From an uncultured Opitutia bacterium (lineage in GTDB: Bacteria; Verrucomicrobiota; Verrucomicrobiia; Opitutales; Opitutaceae): a stretch of 43,872 bases of DNA. The position numbers and the translations under genes are program-made. The notes beneath the pieces were generated by a model. It worked only from the letters and a program-made list of their open reading frames with translations. It ran no database searches and was not told where the DNA came from. Location: the NCBI GenBank assembly GCA_903855985.1, contig CAIOAO010000019.1, positions 1-43,872 on the forward strand, read 5' to 3'. Positions 34,634-42,956 of the stretch are shown piece after piece. Numbering within the stretch: the stretch's first letter is position 1; each line of letters opens with the position of its first letter.

Positions 34634-34843
34634 CTAGAAATTGGATTTCGCACCGCGCAGCATGCCCGTCAGGCCGGCGCCGGCGGCGAGGATGCCGCCC
34701 AGCAGCAGCCAGATGGTCTGGTCGGTCGGCGCGCCGGTGAAGAGCCGGGAAAAGCCCGAGCCGACGGAGTCGGAGGCGCTGATGCCGTAGATGATGAGGA
34801 TGACGCCGCCAACGAGGAGTGCGAGGGAGAGACCTTTGTTCAT
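34634..34843 (-). CDS. DUF3185-like small membrane protein (head of the cluster)
   Basis: The 69-residue protein begins MNKGLSLALLVGGVILIIYG, followed by a polar SVGSGFSRLFTGAPTDQT segment and a second helix (IWLLLGGILAAGAGLTGML). This two-helix pattern with a GxS-rich middle matches DUF3185. It is the first gene of the small-membrane-protein run, 370 bp downstream of the histidine kinase gene, and is followed 12 bp later by DUF1328. The start at 34843 gives the shortest complete product. Confidence 0.8.
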   Translation of the reverse strand: MNKGLSLALLVGGVILIIYGISASDSVGSGFSRLFTGAPTDQTIWLLLGGILAAGAGLTGMLRGAKSNF

Positions 34844-35214
34844 GGAATGGATTTGGGTGTCGGAGTTGATGGGCCCGGAGCCAGTGGGATCAGGATTGCG
34901 CGAGCCTAGACACATGATGGCGCGCGTGGTTCGCGGTGGCGGACACGCTTTTTTTCGGGGCCAGCGGGTGGCGCGACGCGGCGACCGCCGAGGCGCTCTG
35001 ATTTAGGACTTCGTGCAACAGCAACGGCTTGACGGTGGTGACCGGTCCCGGTGTTTTTCCGGCCGCCGGGCGGTTTTTGATTTTGGGATGCATGAGAGTC
35101 GGTGATGGACCCCGGGCGCGGTGCCGGGGTGATCAGCCGATGCCATTGTGCGCCCATCGCGACCTGGCGGCGATGGGGTGAAACCCTATCCCGGGTCCCG
35201 GCGCGGCCCGCTGT
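34844..35214. other. Intergenic region upstream of the small-membrane-protein cluster
   Basis: This 371-bp gap separates the histidine kinase gene from the DUF3185 cluster and presumably contains the cluster promoter. A minus-strand ORF at 34890-35093 (67 codons, Ala/Pro/His-rich) is not convincing. A weak sigma-54-like pair (GG-N10-GC) occurs on the minus strand at 35156-35141, but the rest of the consensus is poor. No RNA gene was recognised. Confidence 0.4.
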
Positions 35215-37008
35215 TCAGCGCGGCAGCAGGAAATAAAATACCGTCCCCTGCCCTGCTTCACTCGTGCAGGCGATGCTGCCGCCATGGGACACGACAATCT
35301 CGCGTGCGATGGCCAGCCCGAGGCCGGCCCCGGAGATCGTCTGGCCGGGCGCGCGATAAAAACGCTCGAACACGTGCGGCCGGATCTCCGCCGGGATGCC
35401 CGGACCCTGGTCACTCACGGCCAGCCGGATGAAACCGAGCGGCGCCTCCGCCGCGCTGAGGCTGATCACTCCCCCCGGCGGCGAGTACTTGGCGGCGTTT
35501 GTCAGCAGGTTGATGAAAACATGCCGGATGCGGCTGCGGTCCACGCTGATCCCGGCGGCGGCGAGCGCCGGCTCGACGGTCACGACCAGCTTCAAGCCCG
35601 CGGGATCGATAAACCCGCGGGCCTCCGCGGCCATGTCCTGCAGCAGGTCGGTGATCGGCACGCGGCTGCGGTCGAGGCTGGACGCGCCGCTTTCCAGGCG
35701 CGCGAGGTCGAGGAGGTTGTCGAGGATGCGCAGCAGCCGGTCGGCCTCGTCCCGCACCGTCTCCAACAGCTCGTGCTGGGTGGCGGACAGGCCCGCGATC
35801 TTCTGCTCGATCAGCAGGTATACCGCCATCCGCAGGCTGGTCAGCGGAGACTTGAGCTCGTGGCTGACGGTGCCGACGAGGTTCGTCTTCGCATCGTCGA
35901 GCAGGCGGAATTTCGTGACATCCTGCAGGATGATGGCGGCGCCCTTGAACTCCGTGAGCTTGTCGCCGATCGCGAGGATGCGCGGGAGGTAATGGCGGTC
36001 CTCGCGGCCGACGCGCAGCGTGACCACCCTGGCATAGTCGGTCGGCAGGTAATGCCCGCCCGTCCGCAGCACCTCCGCCAGCGGCTCGGCGAGCCCGGGC
36101 GGGAACCCCGTCGCAAAATCCGCCGACTTCGCCAGCTCCTCGGCGGCCGGGTTGCGCACCTCCGTGGTGCCGTCCCGGCCCACGACAAACACCGGCTCGG
36201 GCGTGGACGTGAGCGTGGCCTCCATCGTGCGCTGCGTGCGCAGCACCTTCGCCAGCGTCGCATCCCGGTAGGCCCGCAGGTGCACCGCCATGGTGTTGAA
36301 GGCGCGCGCCAGCTGGCCGAGCTCGTCGGACGAAGTCACGGGCACCTCGCGTTCCAGGTCGCCGCCACCCAGCGCCACGGCGGACGCGGTCAGGGCCTGG
36401 ATGGGCTTGAGGAATGCATCCGCCATCCGCCACGCGAGGTAGAAAAAGAGCACGGCCACCACCACCATCGCGGCGATCAGCAGGTGCAGCGTGTCATCGA
36501 TCCGGGTTTTCACCCGGTTTTCCGCCGCGACGATCTCCTGCTGGTCGCGTGCGAGGAGCGCATCGAGCGTGTGGCTGACGGCAAAGTACGCGGCCTCGTT
36601 CTGCTTGAGGAGCTCGAGCGGGTTGAACGAGCCCATGCGCAGCGTTTCGTTGCCCACCCGGGTGAAGTCCCGGAACTGGGCGTCGAGCTGGTTAAGCAGC
36701 TCGGCCTTCTCCCGGCCGGGCTGGGCGAGCAGCTCGTCGTTGAGCCCGCGGTTGAAGCGGGCGCGGTGCTCGGTGAACCGCGGCAGCGCGCGGGCCGGAT
36801 CGCCCTGGCGCGCGTCGCCGAGTGCGTTGTTCATCTGCGCCGCGGATTCCCGGAGCTCCTGCACCACGCGGATCGAGCGGAAATCGCGCGCGAGGATGCC
36901 CTCGATGGAGCGGCCCAGCTCCTGGTTGGTGCGCACCGCGTAGAGGCACACCAGCAGGAAGAGCAGGAGAAGCGGCAGCAGGCCGAGGGTGAGGCGCGTG
37001 CGGAGCAT
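35215..37008 (-). CDS. Sensor histidine kinase, KinB-like
   Basis: The 597-residue protein has two membrane helices (about 5-23 and 185-203) flanking a helical periplasmic sensor, a HAMP-type region (about 205-260), a PAS-like region (about 270-370), a HisKA domain with the H-box VSHELKSPLTSL and a HATPase domain with INLLTNAAKYS (N), DQGPGIP (G1), FERFYRAPGQ (F) and GAGLGLAIAREI (G2). This layout is that of KinB, the partner of AlgB. The start at 37008 gives MLRTRLTLGLLPLLLL. It follows the regulator gene by 11 bp. Confidence 0.92.
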   Translation of the reverse strand: MLRTRLTLGLLPLLLLFLLVCLYAVRTNQELGRSIEGILARDFRSIRVVQELRESAAQMNNALGDARQGDPARALPRFTEHRARFNRGLNDELLAQPGREKAELLNQLDAQFRDFTRVGNETLRMGSFNPLELLKQNEAAYFAVSHTLDALLARDQQEIVAAENRVKTRIDDTLHLLIAAMVVVAVLFFYLAWRMADAFLKPIQALTASAVALGGGDLEREVPVTSSDELGQLARAFNTMAVHLRAYRDATLAKVLRTQRTMEATLTSTPEPVFVVGRDGTTEVRNPAAEELAKSADFATGFPPGLAEPLAEVLRTGGHYLPTDYARVVTLRVGREDRHYLPRILAIGDKLTEFKGAAIILQDVTKFRLLDDAKTNLVGTVSHELKSPLTSLRMAVYLLIEQKIAGLSATQHELLETVRDEADRLLRILDNLLDLARLESGASSLDRSRVPITDLLQDMAAEARGFIDPAGLKLVVTVEPALAAAGISVDRSRIRHVFINLLTNAAKYSPPGGVISLSAAEAPLGFIRLAVSDQGPGIPAEIRPHVFERFYRAPGQTISGAGLGLAIAREIVVSHGGSIACTSEAGQGTVFYFLLPR

Positions 37009-37019
37009 CGCGGGGAGCG

Positions 37020-38354
37020 CTAGAGCAGGCCGAGCTTCTGGCGCTTGCGGTAGAGCGTGGCAGGGTCGATGCCGAGCGTGCGCGCGGCGTCGTCGAGATT
37101 GTGCGAGAGCGCCAGGATGCGGCGAAGATGCTCCGCCTCGAGCGCGTCGAGGGTCACGCGGGCGCCGACGGCCACGGTCGGGTCGGCCGGGGTGCCGAAT
37201 TCCTCGGGCAGGTCGCAGAGCTCGATCGTCTCCCCGCTGGCGAGGATGGTCGCGCGCTCGATCACGTTGCGCAGCTCGCGGAGGTTGCCGGGCCACGGGT
37301 AGCCGGCCAGCGCGGAGAGCGCGGCGGGCGAGAAGGCCGTGAGCTTCTTGCGCACGCTGGCGGCGAAGAATTTCCGGTAGCTCTCGGCGAAACGCGCCAG
37401 GTCGCCCGGCCGCTCGTGCAGGCCCGGCAGGACCACGGTGATGACGTTGAGGCGGTAAAACAGGTCCTCCCGGAAACGGCCGGCCTTCACCTCCTCGGCG
37501 AGGTGGCGGTTGGTGGCGGCGATGACGCGGACATTGGCGCGGCGCGGGCGGTTCTCGCCGACGCGCTCGTACTCGCGCTCCTGCAGGAGCCGGAGGAGCT
37601 TGGGCTGGATCTCCGGCGCCAGCTCGCCGATCTCATCGAGGAAAAGCGTGCCGCCCTCGGCGGCGGCGACCTTGCCAAAGGAGTCCGCGATCGCCCCGGT
37701 GAACGAACCCTTCACGTGGCCGAAGAGCTCGGCCTCGAGGAGCTCGCGCGACAGGCTCGGGCAGCTGACGGTGACAAACGCGGCGTCGCGCCGGGCGCTG
37801 CGCTGGTGCAGTTCGCGGGCGAGGATGCTCTTGCCCGTGCCGCTGGGACCGAGGATGAGGATGCTGGCGGGAGTGTCGGCGGCCTTGAACGCCACCTGCA
37901 GGGCGCGCTGGGTGGAAGGTTCGGTGGAATCCAGGTCAATGGGCGGCGACTCGCGGGCGAGCTCGCTTTCCAGGGAGCGCACACGTGTCTCGAGGACCCG
38001 GTTCTTTTCAATCTTCGCCAGCACTGCACGGATCTGGTCCGGCGTGAAGGGTTTGGGGATGAAGTCGAACGCCCCGCGGCGCATCGCCTCGACCGCCGTG
38101 GCGATGTTGGCGTAGGCGGTGAACATCACGACGGCGAGCGTCGGCTGAACCTTGAGCAGCTTGGCGAGCACCTCGAGCCCGTCGTCCGCGCCCAGCTTCA
38201 GGTCGAGAAACACCGCGTCGAAATTCTCCTCGTCGAGGGCCTTCAGCGCCCGCAGCCCGTTCGGCGCCTCGGCGGCGTCATGCCCGCCGGTCTCGATGGC
38301 AATGCGCGTGGTTTTGCGGATGCCGGGCTCGTCATCAACAATAAGGACACGCAT
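37020..38354 (-). CDS. NtrC-family sigma-54-dependent response regulator, AlgB-like
   Basis: The 444-residue protein has a receiver domain (1-120) with phospho-acceptor D51 (AVFLDLKLG), an AAA+ domain with Walker A GPSGTGKS, the sigma-54-contacting loop GSFTGA (Ser instead of the usual Ala in GAFTGA), Walker B GGTLFLDEIGEL, and a Fis-type C-terminal HTH (LDDAARTLGIDPATLYRKRQ). AlgB is the closest layout match, fitting the KinB-like kinase next to it. The ATG at 38354 gives MRVLIVDDEPG. Confidence 0.92.
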   Translation of the reverse strand: MRVLIVDDEPGIRKTTRIAIETGGHDAAEAPNGLRALKALDEENFDAVFLDLKLGADDGLEVLAKLLKVQPTLAVVMFTAYANIATAVEAMRRGAFDFIPKPFTPDQIRAVLAKIEKNRVLETRVRSLESELARESPPIDLDSTEPSTQRALQVAFKAADTPASILILGPSGTGKSILARELHQRSARRDAAFVTVSCPSLSRELLEAELFGHVKGSFTGAIADSFGKVAAAEGGTLFLDEIGELAPEIQPKLLRLLQEREYERVGENRPRRANVRVIAATNRHLAEEVKAGRFREDLFYRLNVITVVLPGLHERPGDLARFAESYRKFFAASVRKKLTAFSPAALSALAGYPWPGNLRELRNVIERATILASGETIELCDLPEEFGTPADPTVAVGARVTLDALEAEHLRRILALSHNLDDAARTLGIDPATLYRKRQKLGLL

Positions 38355-38446
38355 GGGCGGGAGTGTGTTTCGCGTGGAGTGCGGGCCAATCCTAAAAGCC
38401 AAGGCGGGGCCACCGCAAGGGCGACCCCGCCAGGTCCAGCTTCAAC

Positions 38447-38656
38447 TCACTGACCCCGGGCAAAGCCCGCGGCAGTGTGACCGGACTCGACCGCGGCGTC
38501 CGGCGGGAGTTCCCCCTCGGCGGAATGCCGGCGGGGATAATTTTCGTGGCCGGGGCGATCCGGCTTGGGCGCGTCGCCCGGGTGGTGATGGTCGAGGCTG
38601 ATCAAGGCGCACATCAGCGCGCCCAGGGCGAAGAAAGCGAACAGCAGGGGTATCAT
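38447..38656 (-). CDS. Small His-rich membrane protein, unrecognised
   Basis: I do not recognise this 69-residue protein. It has one N-terminal membrane helix (about 2-20, MIPLLFAFFALGALMCALIS) followed by a His/Pro/Asp-rich tail (LDHHHPGDAPKPDRPGHENY). The many histidines could bind metal, but that is speculative. It lies 92 bp upstream of the response regulator on the same strand and may be co-transcribed with it. No clear ribosome binding site precedes the start. Confidence 0.5.
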   Translation of the reverse strand: MIPLLFAFFALGALMCALISLDHHHPGDAPKPDRPGHENYPRRHSAEGELPPDAAVESGHTAAGFARGQ

Positions 38657-38903
38657 GCCGGTAGCTTTGCTTTAACCATGCCAGCGTCGCGGGGCCGCGG
38701 CGGAGGTGTTGGGCCCCAGCGGTTTGCCCGGTTCAAGGGCGGCCGGGGCGTGGCGGACGTCCCGGCGGTCGTGCAAAATACCGGGAGAAGCCCGGTCGCC
38801 GGCGGCAATTTGCACGGCGCGGAGGGTTATTTTCCCGCTGGCGATTTCTTTTGTCGAATCCGACCCCAAAACCCTCTTAGCCTCGCGAACGTTCCACCCC
38901 TGC

Positions 38904-40136
38904 ATGTCCACGCCCACCGCCACTCCCCCCAAGGCCGCGGCCGCCGCGCCCACCCCGCCGGCGGTAAAACTGACCGACCTTGAAATCAAGGACGCCCAGC
39001 TGATCTTCGGTTCGGTCTGGTCGGACCTCGAGGCGGACTTCGGCCGGGAGAACCTGCGTTTCCCCAAGGAGATCATCCTCCTCGGCGGCGCGCCCGGCGC
39101 CGGCAAGGGCACCAACACCCAATTCATCACCAAGACCCGCGGCCTCACCTGCCCGCCGATCGTCATCAGCGCGCTGCTCGACTCCCCCGAGGCCAAGCGG
39201 CTGAAGGACGCCGGCCACATGGTGGGCGACCGGGAGGCGGTCGGCCTGCTTTTCCGCGAGCTGATGAAGGAAGCCTACCGCGACGGCGTCATCCTCGACG
39301 GCTTTCCCCGCACCAGCGTGCAGGTCGAGTGCCTGAAGCTCCTCGTGGACAAGATGCAGGCCCTGCGGCGCGAGTTTTTCACCACCCCGCTCGGCATCCA
39401 TTTCCGCCAGCCGACCATCCACATCATGGTGCTGTTCGTGGATGAGAAGGAATCCATCGCCCGCCAGCTGAAGCGCGGCAAGGAGACGCTCACGCACAAC
39501 GAGGAGGTCGCCCGCACCGGCGTCGGCCAGCTCTGGGAAGACCGGCCCACCGACCACGACGAGACCCTCGCGCGGCGCCGCTACCGGGTGTTCAAGGAGC
39601 AGACCTGGGATGCGCTCCAGTCCCTCAAGGAGATTTTCCACTACCACTTCATCAACGCCCAGGGGCCGATCGAGGAGGTGGAGCAGAACATCCTCAGGGA
39701 GCTCGAGTACCAGAGCACGCTCGAGCTCGACCCGCGCACCGTGGACCGCCTGCGCAACCTCCCCGTCGCCAGCGAGATCATCGTGCATGCGCGGCAGGAG
39801 CTGGTAAAGCGCCTCGACAGCCATGAGTTCGGCCAACCCGAGCTGTTCGCCAAGGTCGTCGCCTTCATCGCCCGGAAGATCATGCCGATCGTGCAGCGGC
39901 ATGCCATTTCCGGCTGCGCGCACATCAACACCGAGGACCCGATACTCGACGACTCGACGGCGCTCGCGATGCTGATCGATGTGTTTTCGGAGCGCGGCTT
40001 CCACGCCATGGTGGACATCCACCGCATCGAGGTGCCGGAAAGCGTCGACCTCGCCACCGGCGCGATCAAGTGCCGCACGAAAAAGGTCTACCGCATCCAG
40101 ATCCGCTTCCAGGGCTCGGAAATCCGCAGAGGCTGA
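38904..40136 (+). CDS. Adenylate-kinase-family protein with an extra C-terminal domain
   Basis: The 410-residue protein has an N-terminal tail (1-55, Pro/Ala-rich then helical), an adenylate kinase/NMP kinase domain (about 55-270) with P-loop GGAPGAGKGT (61-70) and the family signature ILDGFPRT (130-137), and the family-like segment RRRYRVFKEQTWDALQSLKE. The last 140 residues (about 271-410) form a helical then beta-strand domain that I do not recognise. Typical adenylate kinase is about 215 residues, so the extension is unusual. The start at 38904 is preferred over an upstream in-frame extension to 38706 that looks non-coding. Confidence 0.85.
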   Translation: MSTPTATPPKAAAAAPTPPAVKLTDLEIKDAQLIFGSVWSDLEADFGRENLRFPKEIILLGGAPGAGKGTNTQFITKTRGLTCPPIVISALLDSPEAKRLKDAGHMVGDREAVGLLFRELMKEAYRDGVILDGFPRTSVQVECLKLLVDKMQALRREFFTTPLGIHFRQPTIHIMVLFVDEKESIARQLKRGKETLTHNEEVARTGVGQLWEDRPTDHDETLARRRYRVFKEQTWDALQSLKEIFHYHFINAQGPIEEVEQNILRELEYQSTLELDPRTVDRLRNLPVASEIIVHARQELVKRLDSHEFGQPELFAKVVAFIARKIMPIVQRHAISGCAHINTEDPILDDSTALAMLIDVFSERGFHAMVDIHRIEVPESVDLATGAIKCRTKKVYRIQIRFQGSEIRRG

Positions 40137-40300
40137 CCGGACCGGAGTTGGGCCAAAAAAATGCTCAAGGGCGCTTGGGCTGCGAAGGTCTCTCCATTGC
40201 GCCTATAGGCGCGCGGGCAGCTAGATCCGTAGCCCCGGAAATTTTGTGCCTCTTCGCGGCCAAACCGGATCGAATTCCGATCCGTGTTCCCGGCCGGATA
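40137..40300. other. Convergent intergenic region with perfect palindromes
   Basis: Between the convergent adenylate-kinase-like and permease genes there is a perfect 14-bp palindrome GCGCCTATAGGCGC (40199-40212) and a hairpin CGGATCG (40266-40272) / CGATCCG (40278-40284). Neither has a T run on either strand. A protein-binding site or a terminator of non-classical type is possible. No gene was seen. Confidence 0.4.
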
Positions 40301-41551
40301 TTATTCGTAGCGCAGGGCCTCGATCGGGTCGAGGGATGCGGCTTTCCAGGCGGGATAAAAGCCGAAGCCGACGCCGATGCCCGAGCAGACGATCAGGCCG
40401 AGCGCGGCCCAGTCCCACGGGAATACCACCGACGCCTTGAGCATCAGGGCCAGCCCGTTGCCGCCGGCCACGCCGAGCAGGATGCCGAGCACGCCGCCGG
40501 CGAGCGAGATCGCGACCGACTCGATGAGAAACTGGGTGAGGATGCTGGCCTTGCGCGCGCCGATGGACTTGCGAATGCCGATCTCCTTCGTGCGCTCGGT
40601 TACGCTGACGAGCATGATGTTCATGATGCCCACGCCGGCGGCGAGCAGCGCGATGCCGCTGATGACGAACGAGCCCGCTGCAATCACGTCCGCCACCTTG
40701 GCAAACGTCGCGATGAGGGAGTCGTTGGAATACAGCTCGAAGTCGTTCTCCTGCTCGGGGCGGAGACCGCGCACGATGCGCATCGCGGTGATACCCTTGT
40801 CGATGGTCTCGTTGTACAGGAGCTGGGACGGCGCCTGCGTCGCGATGTTGATCGTGTGGCGGGCGACGCCGAAGTCGTTGAGGAACCGGGTGAGCGGGAC
40901 CATGACGATCGCGTCCTGGTTCTGGCCGAAGGAGGAGCCCTTGTCCGCAAAGACGCCGATGACCGTGTAGGTGCGCTCGTTGACCTTGATCATCTTCCCG
41001 AGCGGGGATTCCGAGGGAAAGAGCCGCTTCAGGATGGCCTGGCCAATCACGGCCACGGGCCGGGCGAATTCGACATCATCCGCGCCCAGGTTGCGGCCGA
41101 GGTCGATGGTGTACTGGTTGGCCGTGATGAAATGCTCGTTGCTGCCGCAGAACGTGATGCCGGGCGTGGTTTTCCGGTTCTGGTACCGGGCCTGCACGGT
41201 GATGTTGTTCTCGAAACTCTTCACGCAGACCACGTCGGCGACGCCCTCCATCAGCCGCTGGTAGCGCAGGGCCTCCTCCAGCGTGATGTCGCGCCGCATC
41301 TCGTAGCGGCGGCGGTTCGGCCCCTCCTCGTCGCCACCGCCGCCGTTGACGGGGTATTTGGCGAACTGGAACATGTTGGAACCGAGGAAACTCAGGCCGT
41401 TCTCGATGGAACCGCGCAGTGCCGACACCGCGGTCATCACGCCGATGACCGAGAACACGCCAATGGTGATGCCCATCATGGTGAGCCCGGAGCGGAGCTT
41501 GTTCACGCCCAGCGAACCCAAGGCCATGCGGAGGATTTCGGTAATGCCCAT
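40301..41551 (-). CDS. MacB-like ABC transporter permease (second of a tandem pair)
   Basis: The 416-residue protein has an N-terminal membrane helix (about 20-42, LTMMGITIGVFSVIGVMTAV), a periplasmic MacB_PCD-type domain (about 45-280), and three C-terminal helices (about 290-405) with VSVTERTKEIGIRKSIGARK, ending SLDPIEALRYE. This is the MacB/FtsX fold with four helices. It lies 5 bp after the upstream permease and is similar to it in sequence, suggesting a tandem duplication that may form a heterodimer. Confidence 0.9.
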   Translation of the reverse strand: MGITEILRMALGSLGVNKLRSGLTMMGITIGVFSVIGVMTAVSALRGSIENGLSFLGSNMFQFAKYPVNGGGGDEEGPNRRRYEMRRDITLEEALRYQRLMEGVADVVCVKSFENNITVQARYQNRKTTPGITFCGSNEHFITANQYTIDLGRNLGADDVEFARPVAVIGQAILKRLFPSESPLGKMIKVNERTYTVIGVFADKGSSFGQNQDAIVMVPLTRFLNDFGVARHTINIATQAPSQLLYNETIDKGITAMRIVRGLRPEQENDFELYSNDSLIATFAKVADVIAAGSFVISGIALLAAGVGIMNIMLVSVTERTKEIGIRKSIGARKASILTQFLIESVAISLAGGVLGILLGVAGGNGLALMLKASVVFPWDWAALGLIVCSGIGVGFGFYPAWKAASLDPIEALRYE

Positions 41552-41556
41552 GGCGT

Positions 41557-42945
41557 TTATTCGTAACGGAGGGCGACGACCGGATCGAGGCGGGCGGCGC
41601 CCCAGGCCGGGGCAAAGCCCGAGAGGATGCCGGTCACCACGGAGACCAGCATGCTGATGAACACGAGGTTGATGGAAAAATCGATGGGGAAGGACGGCAT
41701 GGCGGCCTGGAGGCCGAGACAGGCGCCGTAGGTCAGCAGCAGCCCGGCCACGCCACCGATCAGGCAGATGGAAACGGCCTCGATCAGGAACTGCAGGAGG
41801 ATGGTGCGACGGCGGGCGCCGAGCGCCTTGCGGGTGCCGATCTCCTTCGTGCGCTCCTTCACACTGACAAAGGTGATGTTCATGATGCCGATGGCACCGA
41901 CAAAGAGCGACAGGCCGGTGATGAACAGGCCGGCGAGGGCGATGCCCTGCTTCACGGGGTCGAGCACGGCCTTGAAGGCCTGCTGTTCGTTGATCGAGAA
42001 ATTGTCGCGCTCGCCCGGCAGCTGGCCGCGCACGCGGCGCGTCGCGCCCTCGAGCTCGTCGCGGGATTCCTCCAGGTGGTTCTTGTCCTTCACCTTCACG
42101 CGGACGTCCACGCCGCGCCGCAGGCCGAGGTATTTCTTGAAGGCCTCGAGCGGGATGAAGACCTGGTTGTCGAAGCTGAACAGGCCGAGGAACGAGCCCT
42201 GCTTGGCGAGCACGCCGATGACCGTGACCGGGTGGCCGCTCACCTGCACGGACTGGTCGAGCGGCGAGCGGCCCTGGAACAGGGCTTCCGCCACATCGGC
42301 GCCGAGAATGCAGACAGGGCGGCCGGAGTTGGCCTCGGTCTCGTTGAAGAAGCGCCCCTCGGTGAGATCCACGCTGCTGATGCGCGAGTACTCGCCCGTG
42401 GTGCCGAGGATCACCGAGTTGACCTTGTATTCGCCGTTCTTGACCGGGCTGCCCCGCATGGCGACGGGCACCGCGATCTCGAGCGTGGAGTTGGGCGTGC
42501 TCTCAATGACCTGGTTCAATTTCTCCGCGATGTCGGCAGTGATGCGCGGGCGGTTCTGGTAATTCCACCAGTCCTCCACCCCGCCCCACGGCCATTTCTG
42601 CACGTAAAGGATGTCCTCCCCCAGCATCGCGAGGCTGTTCGAGAAACCCTTGTCGATGCCGCCGATCGCCGTGCCCATCAGCGTCACCGCGACGATGCCG
42701 ATGATGACGCCGAGCGCCGTGAGCACCGACCGCATCTTGTTCGCGCGGATCTGCGCGAAGGCGATGCGGAAGGACTCGGTGAACTCGTAACGCAGACGCT
42801 TGCCCGACGGCAGGACAAAGAGCCAAAGATACAGCCAAACCGCCAAATATATGCCCACGGCGACGCCCAAGGGTAGAAACACCCAAATTAAGATGCCCAG
42901 AAGGAATCCGATCCAATTTGCCGGTCTCTTAAGCAGCGCTTTCAT
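41557..42945 (-). CDS. MacB-like ABC transporter permease (first of a tandem pair, extended N-terminus)
   Basis: The 462-residue protein carries an extra N-terminal hydrophobic region (about 12-45, IGFLLGILIWVFLPLGVAVG) before the usual first helix of the MacB fold (LTALGVIIGIVAVTLMGTAI). The periplasmic domain and the C-terminal helices with VSVKERTKEIGTRKALGARR, ending RLDPVVALRYE, match its neighbour. The extra helices distinguish it from the second permease. It lies 11 bp after the ATPase gene. Confidence 0.9.
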   Translation of the reverse strand: MKALLKRPANWIGFLLGILIWVFLPLGVAVGIYLAVWLYLWLFVLPSGKRLRYEFTESFRIAFAQIRANKMRSVLTALGVIIGIVAVTLMGTAIGGIDKGFSNSLAMLGEDILYVQKWPWGGVEDWWNYQNRPRITADIAEKLNQVIESTPNSTLEIAVPVAMRGSPVKNGEYKVNSVILGTTGEYSRISSVDLTEGRFFNETEANSGRPVCILGADVAEALFQGRSPLDQSVQVSGHPVTVIGVLAKQGSFLGLFSFDNQVFIPLEAFKKYLGLRRGVDVRVKVKDKNHLEESRDELEGATRRVRGQLPGERDNFSINEQQAFKAVLDPVKQGIALAGLFITGLSLFVGAIGIMNITFVSVKERTKEIGTRKALGARRRTILLQFLIEAVSICLIGGVAGLLLTYGACLGLQAAMPSFPIDFSINLVFISMLVSVVTGILSGFAPAWGAARLDPVVALRYE

Positions 42946-42956
42946 GGGACGGTAAG

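Noticed and set aside
34890-35093. 67-codon minus-strand ORF upstream of the DUF3185 cluster
   Set aside because: The sequence is low-complexity and lacks a ribosome binding site or recognisable features.
35141-35156. GG-N10-GC pair considered as a sigma-54 promoter upstream of the DUF3185 cluster
   Set aside because: Only the GG and GC match; the rest of the TGGCAC-N5-TTGC consensus is poor.
35284-37023. 579-codon open frame antisense to the histidine kinase
   Set aside because: It is a GC-driven shadow; the minus strand has all kinase motifs (H, N, G1, F, G2 boxes).
38706-38903. N-terminal extension of the adenylate-kinase-like protein
   Set aside because: The 66 extra residues look like intergenic translation (Arg/Ser/Pro-rich); the ATG at 38904 gives a cleaner N-terminus.
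40070-41566. 498-codon open frame antisense to the second permease
   Set aside because: Composition is low-complexity, and the minus strand carries an intact MacB-like permease over the same span.
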